From assembly GCF_025742995.1 (NCBI RefSeq), contig NZ_JAOVQM010000004.1:1-64000 (forward strand): 64,000 nucleotides of DNA. The letters are read 5' to 3'. The position numbers and the translations under genes were made by a program. This document shows positions 1 to 9,031 of the stretch, piece after piece (positions within the stretch are counted from its first letter, which is position 1; each line of letters begins with the position of its first letter). The notes under the pieces were generated by a model. It was not told the DNA's origin and ran no database searches. It saw only the letters and a program-made list of their open reading frames with translations. This DNA is from Paracholeplasma manati (GTDB lineage: Bacteria > Bacillota_I > Bacilli_A > Acholeplasmatales > UBA5453).

Positions 1-66
1 CATAACGCAGCGATCAATATCAACAAAGAAGGGTTTAGAAAGTATAAGTTAGCATTTCAGTTATAA
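1..66 (+). CDS. tnpB: TnpB (IS200/IS605 OrfB), C-terminal fragment cut by the window edge
   Basis: The first 21 codons read HNAAININKEGFRK and onward to a TAA at 64-66. The HNAAINI string is the hallmark of the last RuvC segment of TnpB proteins, where the catalytic Asp lies immediately before this point and so falls outside the window. TnpB is the RNA-guided nuclease of IS200/IS605 and IS607 elements and works with an omega-RNA encoded at its own 3' end. The terminal structures of such an element follow directly, which supports the call. Only the tail is visible, so completeness and activity cannot be judged. Confidence 0.82.
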   Translation, partial: HNAAININKEGFRKYKLAFQL

Positions 67-172
67 ACAAATAAGAACCGTAGGGACTACGGGGATAGCC
101 TATTGAGTCACTGGCGGGTACGCTGGTATGGATAGGAAGCCCCCACTTCTATTTAAGTGGTGGGTAGTTCAC
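1..172 (+). mobile_element. Right end of an IS200/IS605-family insertion element
   Basis: After the TnpB stop comes a short non-coding tail that ends in a terminal hairpin. CCCCCACTT (140-148) pairs imperfectly with AAGTGGTGGG (155-164) and is followed by TTCAC at 168-172, the usual right-end form for this family, where single-stranded hairpins rather than inverted repeats mark the ends. I place the element boundary after base 172. The left end and any tnpA lie outside the window. Confidence 0.8.
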
Positions 173-192
173 TCCAGAAGCGTACATACAAC
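67..192 (+). ncRNA. TnpB omega-RNA (reRNA) scaffold with adjoining guide
   Basis: The segment after tnpB carries a perfect 6-bp hairpin CCGTAG-GGA-CTACGG (78-92), a second small hairpin around GCG-GGTA-CGC (114-123) and the right-end hairpin (140-164). In characterised TnpB elements the 3' end of the gene plus the right end form the omega-RNA scaffold, and the first bases of flanking host DNA serve as guide. By that rule the guide would be about 173-192, starting TCCAGAAGCG. The scaffold call rests on position and folding; the guide is inferred. Confidence 0.68.
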
Positions 193-239
193 AAAAAAAC
201 TGCCAATCGTCAATTTGACTTCGGCAGTTTTATTTTTTC
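191..239. terminator. Bidirectional intrinsic terminator downstream of mnmM
   Basis: AAACTGCC (197-204) pairs with GGCAGTTT (223-230), with an inner GTCA/TGAC stem. A- and T-runs on both sides allow function on either strand. The minus-strand stop codon at 210-212 lies inside the hairpin. Confidence 0.8.
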
Positions 240-764
240 AATGAGGATCACATAAGGTGCATCTTGTCGATTTTGAATTTGATAAATGACAGAGATGAAT
301 GTCGAATCTAACGTTTTAATGTAAACGTTTAAGGCTTCAGACTCTTGTTTACCCGCATCATGTCCAGGATAAACAGTCATCAATATGAAGTCATCTACCT
401 TCATCTGCGATAGAATCGTCTGTACGGTACTTAGGGTGACTATCGCGGTTGTTGTGATGGACTTATCACCATTAGGCAAATAACCCAAGTTGAATACAAC
501 GCCACGATAACTGGTTAAGGTACTTATTTTCTCGAATGAATCATGAATTAATGACACATTATGAATACCCAAATCCATTAGTTTTTCCTGGGTCACTGCC
601 AACGCTTTAGACTGAATGTCAAAACCAATCACTTGTTTCGCAAGAGAAGCGATATAAATCGTATCGTGTCCATTACCAACGGTAGCGTCAATGATGGTAT
701 CCGTTTTTTGAACATGGGTCTTTAAATAGTTTTGAACAAATTGTTTGATATGATCATCTTTCAT
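210..764 (-). CDS. mnmM: MnmM (YtqB)-like tRNA wobble-uridine methyltransferase
   Basis: Class I SAM-dependent methyltransferase of about 184 residues. Motif I is DATVGNGHDT (residues 26-35), and the later NLGYLPNGDK string is typical of the family long labelled putative rRNA methylase. Bacillus subtilis YtqB of this family has been shown to methylate 5-aminomethyl-(2-thio)uridine at tRNA position 34 (MnmM). The ATG at 764 is chosen because AAGGTGA lies 6 bases upstream; an ATG 30 bases earlier has no such site. The gene overlaps the end of the upstream radical SAM gene by 11 bases, the same pairing as ytqA-ytqB in Bacillus, so the two are probably translated together. It ends inside its own terminator. 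Confidence 0.85.
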   Translation of the reverse strand: MKDDHIKQFVQNYLKTHVQKTDTIIDATVGNGHDTIYIASLAKQVIGFDIQSKALAVTQEKLMDLGIHNVSLIHDSFEKISTLTSYRGVVFNLGYLPNGDKSITTTAIVTLSTVQTILSQMKVDDFILMTVYPGHDAGKQESEALNVYIKTLDSTFISVIYQIQNRQDAPYVILIEKIKLPKSN

Positions 765-1689
765 ATAAATCACCTTGCCACGCATTGAGCGCACGCATAC
801 GTTTATCTATTTCATTCTGAACAACAAACTTCTTAATGGTCCACTTCGGTTCAATCAATAATTTTAAAGGGGCATCCCCAGTCACACGGTGAACAATCAT
901 CGAAGGTTTTAGAATCCGTAACTGATCAACAGTGATATCGACATATTCTTCTAAAGATAGTATTGGGAAAGGATTTTTTTTATAATCGAAACCCATTTTG
1001 GTTTTTTCCATGACATGAAGCATATGAATTTTAATCCCTTGAATATCCAATGTATTGATGTGTCTGATCGTATCAAGCATCATTTCTTTGGTTTCATAAG
1101 GTAACCCATTGATGATGTGAACTACCACTTCAATATTTCGTTTTCTGAGTTCAAAAACAGCATCATCGAAGCACTTCAGATCGTGAGCTCTGTTGATGAG
1201 GTTCGAAGTGGTTTCGTGGATGGTTTGCAAGCCGAGTTCTACCTGCAAAGGCATGCGTTTGTTCAAGTCATCTAAGTAGTCAAGTACCTCAATCGGTAAT
1301 GAATCTGGTCTTGTCGCTATCGAAATCATGACGATGTTTGGATCTAAAGTGATGGCTTCTTCATATAAAGATTTGAGTTTTTCAAGCGGACCATGGGTAT
1401 TGGTATTGGCTTGAAAATAAACCACATAATTGGCTTTATCAGGCCATTTTAGGTGCATCATCTCTTTGATATTATCGAATTGTTTCCTTAATGGATCATA
1501 TTTAGACCCGGCAAAATCACCGGAACCTAAAGGGGTACAAAAAGTACAGCCACCTCGCGCTACAGTCCCATCAATGTTAGGACACGTAAAGTGACCATTT
1601 AAGGCAATCTTAAAGACTTTGTTTGGATAAACGTGTCTATAATAGTTGTTGAGTGTGTTATAATGTTTTTCGTCTGTCATTAATTGCAT
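754..1689 (-). CDS. YtqA/YhcC-type radical SAM protein (TIGR01212 family)
   Basis: A 311-residue radical SAM protein. The N-terminal region contains NGHFTCPN and then GGCTFC, giving the spaced cysteines that hold the 4Fe-4S cluster in this family, followed by a typical TIM-barrel sequence. Bacillus YtqA has been linked to formation of the aminomethyl group on tRNA wobble uridine (proposed name MnmL), which would supply the substrate of the methyltransferase encoded just downstream. Start choice is uncertain: ATG at 1689 has GGTGATC very close, and an in-frame ATG at 1680 sits further from it. The specific substrate is inferred from gene pairing, not from sequence motifs. Confidence 0.82.
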   Translation of the reverse strand: MQLMTDEKHYNTLNNYYRHVYPNKVFKIALNGHFTCPNIDGTVARGGCTFCTPLGSGDFAGSKYDPLRKQFDNIKEMMHLKWPDKANYVVYFQANTNTHGPLEKLKSLYEEAITLDPNIVMISIATRPDSLPIEVLDYLDDLNKRMPLQVELGLQTIHETTSNLINRAHDLKCFDDAVFELRKRNIEVVVHIINGLPYETKEMMLDTIRHINTLDIQGIKIHMLHVMEKTKMGFDYKKNPFPILSLEEYVDITVDQLRILKPSMIVHRVTGDAPLKLLIEPKWTIKKFVVQNEIDKRMRALNAWQGDLYER

Positions 1690-1727
1690 AGGATCACCAA
1701 ATGTATTTTAACACAGGTGTCTTATTA

Positions 1728-1736
1728 TGTTATAAT
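1728..1736 (+). promoter_or_regulatory. Extended -10 promoter for the 1756 membrane-protein gene
   Basis: TGtTATAAT lies 20 bases before the start codon at 1756. No good -35 is seen. It faces away from the divergent radical SAM gene. Confidence 0.55.
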
Positions 1737-1755
1737 AAATAGAAGAGGTTCTGAC

Positions 1756-2538
1756 ATGATTAAACGCATCAATATCGCGGTGTTTCAACCGTCAAAAATT
1801 GCATTTTTCTTAAAAGATAAAATGGGTTATGTATTTGGTTACATGGCTCTTTTGGCATTCTTAGCCTCTTTACCAGTGATGATTCAATTGTTTTTGGTAT
1901 CCCCTTTAACAGCTGAAGTTAAACAGGACATCACAGGTGTGTTCATTCAAAAAGCCGTGGGATGTGAAATTGTTTCAGGCACATTGGCGTGTGAATCACC
2001 CACCAATTTCACTTATGGTGGGATACAATTACGATTTTTACAAGACCCAGCGGATATGGGTGTCCAACTGATATTCGAACAGGATAGAATAATACTCTAT
2101 TCAACCACATTTCAAATATTAGATATCACCTATGAATCCATGGGTGTGACCAATTTAGATCTATCTTTAAAAACACAAGAGGATGTCCAAGCTTTTAAGG
2201 CTGCTTTAGTCCCATTTATGACTGTGATTCAACCCATTTACGCAACCACTGTTTCACTCTTAGTATTCATTTCCAATTTCTTATTATATATCGCGATTGC
2301 AGGCATCATGGCATATTCGTTTGGTTTTAGAGTAGAAAAAATCGCATACCAGTTCCGTTTTAAATTAGCAGCTTACGCAACCACCAGTTATTTTATTTTG
2401 GCTTTGGTTGTTGAATTATATGGTTTAGGTTACATCTTGGCTTTTGGCATGATCCTACCATTCATCACCATGACCATCGCATTCAATGGTTTATTAAAAA
2501 TGTCGGTAGTCATCCGTAAAAAAGACGACGAAACGTAG
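1756..2538 (+). CDS. DUF1189-like integral membrane protein
   Basis: A 260-residue membrane protein. A cytoplasmic start (MIKRINIAVFQPSKIAFF) precedes a first membrane span at about residues 22-48, then an external region of about 120 residues with two cysteines (CEIVSGTLAC). Several spans fill the last 90 residues, and the tail is charged (RKKDDET). This layout and the opening FQPSKIAFFLKDKMG resemble the DUF1189 family of Firmicutes, whose function is unknown. The ATG at 1756 is preferred to earlier in-frame codons because AGAAGAGG precedes it at good spacing. It lies 8 bases before polC and is probably co-transcribed with it. Confidence 0.6.
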   Translation: MIKRINIAVFQPSKIAFFLKDKMGYVFGYMALLAFLASLPVMIQLFLVSPLTAEVKQDITGVFIQKAVGCEIVSGTLACESPTNFTYGGIQLRFLQDPADMGVQLIFEQDRIILYSTTFQILDITYESMGVTNLDLSLKTQEDVQAFKAALVPFMTVIQPIYATTVSLLVFISNFLLYIAIAGIMAYSFGFRVEKIAYQFRFKLAAYATTSYFILALVVELYGLGYILAFGMILPFITMTIAFNGLLKMSVVIRKKDDET

Positions 2539-2546
2539 GATATACT

Positions 2547-5500
2547 ATGAATAAATTTGATCTATTTATCAAACAATCAGGGTTCAAAGACCCTCAATTA
2601 TTACAGGCACAACTCAATAATGTTGCAGTCAATCCAAATGAGAAAAAGTGGACCTTTTTCATCTCGTTTAAAGAGACACCTGAAGCCAAATCTTTAGGCC
2701 ATTTCGCAGCTCAATTGGTGCTTTATTTCACCATTCCAAACCAAGTACACAAGGTCGAGTACTTTTTTAAGTATGATAACCCAACCTGGCAAAAAGACCC
2801 TATTGCGTACTTCCAATGGGTTTTACAAACCTTATCCGAAGAACGCGCTTCTTTGAATGTATTTAAGAACTTTGAAGTCATCTATACCGATGGCTTTGTC
2901 GTGTTTGTCGATGAACACAGTGAACACCTCAATAGGTATCTACCATTTTTTGAAGAGGCATTTAAAAAATATGGTTTTTATTCAAGTATTCGATTGGAAA
3001 TAACCAAAACCATTCCAAATGTGATTGAGGAAATCAAAAAAGATGAACAACAAGCCATTGAAAAGCTAAAAGACATCCAACCCAAAGAAAAAGTCGAACC
3101 TAAAAAGGCTTTAAAGAACTTCAAAAAAGTCTACAAAGCGGACAAAATCAGTCCGATTTCTGATATCCCTAAAGACAATTATGAACTGGATAAGTATCAA
3201 AATACCCAAGGTGTCCCTGCTTTCTCAGTAGAAGGTACCATCTTAAAAACAGAAATCAAACACCTTAAAAACATATCGCTTTTACAAATGACCGTCGCTG
3301 ACGCGGATGACGCCATCATTGTAAAACAGTTTTTAAACAAACCAGAAGACATCACCACCGCAGAAGCATATAAGCCCAATGACATCGTTCGTGTGTCTGG
3401 TAGAGCCTCTTTTGATACGTTTGCGAAAGACGTCATTTTAATCGCGAATGTCATTGAATTCTTAGAAAAGACCAGCAAAAAAGAACGTAAAGACAATGCG
3501 AAAGAAAAACGCATCGAGTTCCATTTACATACCAAAATGTCCAATATGGACGGGATTACCGATGTTGCAGATTATGTCGATCAGGCCATCAAATGGGGAC
3601 ATAAAGCCATCGCATTTACAGACCATGATGGGTTATATGCGTACCCAGATATTGCGAAAGCAACCAAAGGAAAACCCATCAAACCCATCTATGGAGTCGA
3701 AGTCAATTACATTGATGAAACGGCCTTTAAGATGGCATTTGGTGACCGAGACATTGACCTAAAGACCGCGACTTATGTGGTATTTGACTTAGAAACCACT
3801 GGTTTATCTTCTGAAAGAGACAAAATCATCGAAATCTCTGCAGTCAAGATTCAAAACCATCAAGTGACTGAACAATTCTCAACCTTTGTCAACCCAGAAC
3901 AAAAGTTGTCTTATTTCACCACCAGTTTGACTACCATTACCGATGAAGATTTGGTGGGAGCACCTAAAATTGATGAAGCCTTACCGAAGTTTTTAGCATT
4001 TGCGAAAGACGCGATTTTGGTCGCGCACAATGCATCCTTTGATATTGGGCACATCTACGCTAACATGGCCAGACTTTCCATCGATGATATCGAATTTCCG
4101 GTCATCGATACATTAAATATCGCTCGATATTATTACAGAGATGACCTGAAACGTTATAACCTTAAAGCGGTTGCGAAACTCTTTAAAGTGAAATTAGAAA
4201 CGCACCATAGAGCCGTCGATGACGCTTTAGCAACCGCAAACATCTTTATTTTGATGTTGGCTGATTTATACAAAAAAGGCATCACCAAACACAGTGACAT
4301 CAACCGTTCGATTGAACTTGCGAATGCATGGCAATGTGGCTTTACGACCCATATGAACTTACTGGTTCAAAACCAAGTGGGTTATAAGAATTTATTTAAA
4401 ATCATTTCAGACACATTAACTGACCATTTCTTTGAAGGTCCAAGGCTGTTAAAATCGGTCTTAGAAGCCCATCGTGAAGGGATTTTGGTCGGGTCTGGTT
4501 GTAGTCATGGTGAAGTCTTTGAAATGGCTTTAAACCGCAGTGAAGAAGACCTTAGAAGAGTCATATCTTTCTACGATTACATCGAAGTTCAACCACCGGT
4601 ATCTTATCGTCACTTGAAGGAAGATTTAGGTGTTGAAGCGGATTTCATCATCCAATCACTGATTAAGAAAATCATCAGGGTTGCGAAAGAGATGAATAAA
4701 CTCGTCATCGCGACAGGTGATGTGCATTATTTAAATGAATCCGACGCGATTTATCGTGACATATATATTCGTACCAAACTCGTTGGTGGTGGTACACATG
4801 ATCTCGCGAGATATGAAGTTGCACCACTACAGTATTTGATGACCACCGATGAAATGTTAGAAGCGTTTAAATTTATCGGGACAGAATTGGCATATGAGAT
4901 TGTCGTTACCAATACGAACAAATTAAACAACCGTATTGATGCGATCCAAGCATTCCCTAAGAGTTTATATTCTTTAAGAGACGATGCCTTTAAAGACAAA
5001 CTTGGTATCGCATCCATCAAAGATGAAATCTATCGTTTGGTCTATCAAAAAGCCCACCAACTTTACGGGGAACAAATCCACCCAATGGTTGAAAAACGCA
5101 TTGAACGTGAACTTAAAAACATCATTGAAAATGAATTTGGTCCAATCTATTACATCTCATACTTATTAACCAAAAACAGTAACGATGCCGGATACCTTGT
5201 CGGTTCTCGTGGGTCTGTCGGTTCCTCGTTGGTAGCGACCCTCATGGGAATCACGGAAGTCAACCCACTCAAACCCCATTATCGTTGTCCAAATGGCGAT
5301 TTTACCGTATTTAAAATGAGTGAAGAGGACATTGCGCAATTTGGTTTAACCGACCTTGAAAAGGCATTCCAAACCCATTTTGATAATGTCGCTTCAGGGT
5401 ATGATTTATCGGATCAAGTGTGCCCTCAGTGTGGACAAAAACTCCATAAAGATGGCCACGATATCCCGTTTGAAACCTTCTTAGGGTTCAATGGGGATAA

Positions 5501-6995
5501 AGTCCCAGATATCGACTTAAACTTCTCTGGTGAATACCAATCCAAAGCCCATGATTATGTTCGTGAACTTTTGGGTGAATCCCATACCTTTAGAGCTGGT
5601 ACCATTCAAACGGTTGCAGAAAGAAATGCCTTTGGTTATGTCAAAGGGTTCTTAGAGGATAAACAAATCACAGGTATTCGTAATGCCCAAGTGGAACGAT
5701 TGGCTAAAAACATTGAAGGCGTCAAACGCTCTTCGGGTCAACATCCAGGCGGTATTGTGGTGGTGCCATCCGAAAAAGAAATTTTCGATGTCACACCGAT
5801 TCAATACCCAGCAGATGACATCGAAGCCGGTTGGAAGACCACCCATTTCGATTATCACTCATTTGAAGATAACTTATTAAAACTAGACATTCTAGGTCAC
5901 GATGACCCAACCATGATTCGTTTCTTGATGGATTATGTCAAAGCCCATCCTGAGGATTTCCCATTTACAGAAGCGAGTGAAATCCCAGTGGATGACCCTA
6001 AAGTGTATGAATTATTCGCCAACACCACCTGTATTGGATTAGACCCAAAAGACATCAATAGTGAGGTCGCCTCCTTTGGTATTCCCGAACTTGGCACCAA
6101 CTTTGTGCGTCAAATGCTCACCGATACCAAACCAAGCAATTTCGCTGGTATGGTTAAAATTTCGGGTCTATCGCATGGTACAGACGTATGGTTGAAAAAT
6201 GCTCAAGATTTGATTTTAAATAAAAAAGAAGAATTCCAAGGCATCACTTTTGACCAAATCATCGGTTGTCGTGATGACATCATGGTCGACTTGATTAACT
6301 TTGGCATGGACCCTTTAAAGTCCTTTGAAATCATGGAGTTTGTACGTAAAGGCAAACCTTCAAAGGACAAAGAAAAGTGGAAAACCTACGAAGAATTGAT
6401 GATGCGCAACAGTGTACCTAAATGGTACATTTGGAGCTGCTCGCAAATCAAGTATATGTTCCCGAAAGCCCACGCTACCGCGTATGTCTTGATGGCGATG
6501 CGCATCGCTTGGTTTAAAGTTTATAAACCAATATTATTCTATAGTGCTTATTTTTCCAAACGTGCCGACCAATTTGATTATGAAACGATGGTTTTAGGAC
6601 CGAATGCGATTCGTAACCGGATCAAAGAAATCGAAGGCTTATTCAATACCACAGCCAAAGATGAGTCGGTCTTAACTGTCCTTCAAATTGCGTTAGAGAT
6701 GACCCTTAGAGGCATGAAGTTCTTAAAAGTAGATATCTTCCAATCAGAAGCTGTCGAATTTAAAATTGAAGGCAATCACTTGAGAATGCCATTTGTCTCG
6801 GTCGATGGTCTAGGCACACAAGTTGCCTATGACATCGTGGACAAACGTCATGAAAAAACATTCACTTCAAGAGAAGACGTCAAAAATCGTACCAAGATCA
6901 ATAAGACCGTTTTTGAAAAGATGGAAGCTTATGGTGCATTTGACGAATTAAATGAGGAAAATGATGTGATTGAGCAAGGATTGTTTGCACTTTAA
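2547..6995 (+). CDS. polC: DNA polymerase III alpha subunit, PolC type
   Basis: The replicative polymerase of low-GC Gram-positives, 1482 residues and close to the usual length. Domains in order: an N-terminal region and OB fold; a PHP domain starting at about residue 324 (FHLHTKMSNMDG) and interrupted, as is diagnostic for PolC, by a DEDDh 3'-5' exonuclease at about 411-580 (VFDLETTGL, later HHRAVDDALA). The polymerase core contains YLVGSRGSVGSS at about 882, a CPQCGQ zinc site at about 958 and the catalytic PDIDLNFSGEY at about 986. The exonuclease acidic residues are intact, so proofreading is expected. In Bacillus polC follows rseP-proS; here it follows a membrane protein and proS is 31 kb away. 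Confidence 0.98.
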   Translation: MNKFDLFIKQSGFKDPQLLQAQLNNVAVNPNEKKWTFFISFKETPEAKSLGHFAAQLVLYFTIPNQVHKVEYFFKYDNPTWQKDPIAYFQWVLQTLSEERASLNVFKNFEVIYTDGFVVFVDEHSEHLNRYLPFFEEAFKKYGFYSSIRLEITKTIPNVIEEIKKDEQQAIEKLKDIQPKEKVEPKKALKNFKKVYKADKISPISDIPKDNYELDKYQNTQGVPAFSVEGTILKTEIKHLKNISLLQMTVADADDAIIVKQFLNKPEDITTAEAYKPNDIVRVSGRASFDTFAKDVILIANVIEFLEKTSKKERKDNAKEKRIEFHLHTKMSNMDGITDVADYVDQAIKWGHKAIAFTDHDGLYAYPDIAKATKGKPIKPIYGVEVNYIDETAFKMAFGDRDIDLKTATYVVFDLETTGLSSERDKIIEISAVKIQNHQVTEQFSTFVNPEQKLSYFTTSLTTITDEDLVGAPKIDEALPKFLAFAKDAILVAHNASFDIGHIYANMARLSIDDIEFPVIDTLNIARYYYRDDLKRYNLKAVAKLFKVKLETHHRAVDDALATANIFILMLADLYKKGITKHSDINRSIELANAWQCGFTTHMNLLVQNQVGYKNLFKIISDTLTDHFFEGPRLLKSVLEAHREGILVGSGCSHGEVFEMALNRSEEDLRRVISFYDYIEVQPPVSYRHLKEDLGVEADFIIQSLIKKIIRVAKEMNKLVIATGDVHYLNESDAIYRDIYIRTKLVGGGTHDLARYEVAPLQYLMTTDEMLEAFKFIGTELAYEIVVTNTNKLNNRIDAIQAFPKSLYSLRDDAFKDKLGIASIKDEIYRLVYQKAHQLYGEQIHPMVEKRIERELKNIIENEFGPIYYISYLLTKNSNDAGYLVGSRGSVGSSLVATLMGITEVNPLKPHYRCPNGDFTVFKMSEEDIAQFGLTDLEKAFQTHFDNVASGYDLSDQVCPQCGQKLHKDGHDIPFETFLGFNGDKVPDIDLNFSGEYQSKAHDYVRELLGESHTFRAGTIQTVAERNAFGYVKGFLEDKQITGIRNAQVERLAKNIEGVKRSSGQHPGGIVVVPSEKEIFDVTPIQYPADDIEAGWKTTHFDYHSFEDNLLKLDILGHDDPTMIRFLMDYVKAHPEDFPFTEASEIPVDDPKVYELFANTTCIGLDPKDINSEVASFGIPELGTNFVRQMLTDTKPSNFAGMVKISGLSHGTDVWLKNAQDLILNKKEEFQGITFDQIIGCRDDIMVDLINFGMDPLKSFEIMEFVRKGKPSKDKEKWKTYEELMMRNSVPKWYIWSCSQIKYMFPKAHATAYVLMAMRIAWFKVYKPILFYSAYFSKRADQFDYETMVLGPNAIRNRIKEIEGLFNTTAKDESVLTVLQIALEMTLRGMKFLKVDIFQSEAVEFKIEGNHLRMPFVSVDGLGTQVAYDIVDKRHEKTFTSREDVKNRTKINKTVFEKMEAYGAFDELNEENDVIEQGLFAL

Positions 6996-7036
6996 AACAA
7001 GAAGTTTTATAATACGGATGAATGGAGGTTATATTT

Positions 7037-7801
7037 ATGCAACAAAATAATCCTGTATTTTCTCGATTAAGAAAAAACCCGGATGCCATGGCCTATGGCG
7101 CTGAAGCAGCAAGCATTCGAGGTATTATATTGAAGACCATCATCCTGTTTGTGATTGCGATTGGCACAGGCATCTTAGCCTTGAGTTTCGCCGACCAAAA
7201 TCCTAACTTGTATATTGGTTTAGTGATGTTCTCGGGCATCATTGGTTTTATCAGTATCATCGTCGCCATGAGTTCGATTCGACTCGCCCCTGTATTCTCC
7301 TTGATTTATGCCATGAGTGAAGGTTTATTCCTCGTACTCATCAGTGTCATTTACATGGAAGCATTCAATTACACAGGGTACAACATTGTCTTACTAGCTG
7401 TCTTGATTACAGCCGCCATATTCTTTGGTATGCTGGTTTTATATAGCACCAAACTCATTGTGGTGACACAAGGCTTTAGACGCTTCATGTTATCATTTGG
7501 ATTCATGATGTTGAGTGTCGTCTTATTCGTTTCCATCGCTTCTATCTTTGATGGCGGTCAAATGGCATACATGTTATTTGGTAACCCGGATAGCCCAATC
7601 GTTTTATTCTTAACATTGGTATTTGTCATGTATGGCGCATTCATGCTCACATTGCACTTTGACAATGCAGCACAAATTGCTGACCAAGGGTTAGACAAAC
7701 GATATGAATGGGTTGCAGCCATGGGTTTAATGGTCGCAATTGTATATATCTACTACCAAGTTTTAAGATTACTTGCTATAATATTATCTAGAAGAGATTA
7801 A
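7037..7801 (+). CDS. Bax inhibitor-1/YccA family membrane protein
   Basis: A 254-residue protein with about seven hydrophobic spans, starting MQQNNPVFSRLRKNPDAM, the form of the COG4760 branch of the Bax inhibitor-1/YccA superfamily, whose members begin with a short NPVF-type segment before the first span. Family members are ion-leak or stress-related membrane proteins; the role in bacteria is unsettled. The start at 7037 follows GGAGG (7024-7028). The promoter of the next transcription unit lies in the last codons of this gene. Confidence 0.8.
   Translation: MQQNNPVFSRLRKNPDAMAYGAEAASIRGIILKTIILFVIAIGTGILALSFADQNPNLYIGLVMFSGIIGFISIIVAMSSIRLAPVFSLIYAMSEGLFLVLISVIYMEAFNYTGYNIVLLAVLITAAIFFGMLVLYSTKLIVVTQGFRRFMLSFGFMMLSVVLFVSIASIFDGGQMAYMLFGNPDSPIVLFLTLVFVMYGAFMLTLHFDNAAQIADQGLDKRYEWVAAMGLMVAIVYIYYQVLRLLAIILSRRD
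7774..7782 (+). promoter_or_regulatory. Extended -10 promoter for the pheST T-box leader
   Basis: TGcTATAAT lies inside the 3' end of the preceding gene. Transcription would start about base 7789, just ahead of the T-box stem I. No clear -35 is seen. Confidence 0.5.
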
Positions 7802-7811
7802 ATAACAATAG

Positions 7812-8019
7812 AAGGACCCAGTACTTATTCAAAAGTGTTTAGAGAAGACATGGTTGGTGAAAATGTCTCACAACGAATAACGAATTCAGCTTTCTTGTGG
7901 TGCTAATCACACCCGTATGTGCTGCGTTAAGGCAATCAAGGGCTAGAAGCAATTCTAGAACTAAGGTGGTACCGCGTTTATGACGTCCTTAGAGCAATCT
8001 AAGGGCGTCTTTTATTTTT
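7812..8019 (+). ncRNA. T-box riboswitch, phenylalanine (specifier UUC)
   Basis: The 230-base leader before pheS carries the conserved T-box AAGGTGGTACCGCG at 7963-7976; its TGGT complements the tRNA acceptor end with discriminator A, as in tRNA-Phe. In stem I an AGTA strand (7821-7824) faces GAA followed by TTC at 7885-7887. This is the loop-E/specifier arrangement, and UUC is a Phe codon. A competing terminator hairpin follows at 7982-8009. Uncharged tRNA-Phe should stabilise the antiterminator and allow transcription of pheS-pheT. Confidence 0.92.
7982..8019 (+). terminator. T-box controlled terminator
   Basis: GACGTCCTTAGA (7982-7993) pairs with TCTAAGGGCGTC (7998-8009) around GCAA and is followed by TTTTATTTTT. 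It is the terminator arm of the Phe T-box. Confidence 0.9.
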
Positions 8020-8034
8020 GCTAAGGAGGCAACT

Positions 8035-9030
8035 ATGGAACTACAACATTTATTAGAACAAGCCAAACAAGCGCTTGAATCCATTCAAACCATGAATGAC
8101 CTAAATAACTTAAAAGCAAACTATTTAGGTAAAAAAGGGGAAATCGCCAGTTTGATGATGACCCTCAAAGACTTGCCTAACGAAGAAAAACCAAAAGTAG
8201 GCAAACAAATCAATGAAATCAAACAATCCCTCGAAGCGTTGTTTGAAGAAAAAAGGGATGCCATTGATCAAAAAGAAATCGCATCCAAACTGGAAAAAGA
8301 ATCCATCGATGTGACCTTACCAGGGCTTCAAATGGAGATTGGTTCAGCACACCTTTTACAACAAATTGTCGAAGAATTAGAAGCATTCTTCATCGGCTTA
8401 GGGTATGAAGTCAAAGAAGGTCCAGAAGTCGAAAGTGATCATTACAACTTTGAAATGCTTAACTTACCAAAAGACCATCCAGCCCGTGCAATGCAAGATT
8501 CTTTTTACATCGATCCCAACCGTTTACTCAGAACCCATACCTCGCCGGTTCAAGCAAGAACCATGTTGGAAAGTGCGGGTAAACCGATTAAAATCGTATG
8601 TCCAGGTAAAGTCTATCGTAGGGATGACGATGACCAAACCCATAGCCATCAATTCATGCAAATTGAAGGCTTGGTCATTGGTGAAGACATCGCCATGTCT
8701 GACTTAAAAGGTACTTTATTGGCTGTGATTCGTCAATTCTTTGGTCAAGACAGAGAAATCCGTTTGAGACCTTCTTATTTCCCATTCACTGAACCTTCAG
8801 TCGAAGTCGATGTTCACCATGAAGATGGTCGTTGGATTGAAGTATTAGGGGCTGGCATGGTCCATCCTAATGTTTTAAAAATGGGCGGTTATGACCCAGA
8901 TAAAGTCCAAGGGTTCGCCTTCGGTATCGGTGTTGAACGCTTGGGTATACTCAAATACAAAATCGATGATATCAGACAATTCTACACGAATGATCTTCGT
9001 TTCTTAAAACAATTCAAAGGGGGACGCTAA
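8035..9030 (+). CDS. pheS: Phenylalanyl-tRNA synthetase alpha subunit
   Basis: Catalytic subunit of the alpha2-beta2 class II enzyme that charges tRNA-Phe; 331 residues, normal length. An N-terminal coiled-coil arm (about 1-90) binds tRNA. The class II core follows, with [11 protein letters not shown] and THTSPVQAR for substrate and motif 2 contacts, the [10 protein letters not shown] segment, and motif 3 [15 protein letters not shown] near the C-terminus. AAGGAGG precedes the ATG at ideal spacing. The gene is one base from pheT and controlled by the T-box upstream. Confidence 0.98.
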   Translation: MELQHLLEQAKQALESIQTMNDLNNLKANYLGKKGEIASLMMTLKDLPNEEKPKVGKQINEIKQSLEALFEEKRDAIDQKEIASKLEKESIDVTLPGLQMEIGSAHLLQQIVEELEAFFIGLGYEVKEGPEVESDHYNFEMLNLPKDHPARAMQDSFYIDPNRLLRTHTSPVQARTMLESAGKPIKIVCPGKVYRRDDDDQTHSHQFMQIEGLVIGEDIAMSDLKGTLLAVIRQFFGQDREIRLRPSYFPFTEPSVEVDVHHEDGRWIEVLGAGMVHPNVLKMGGYDPDKVQGFAFGIGVERLGILKYKIDDIRQFYTNDLRFLKQFKGGR

Positions 9031-9031
9031 G

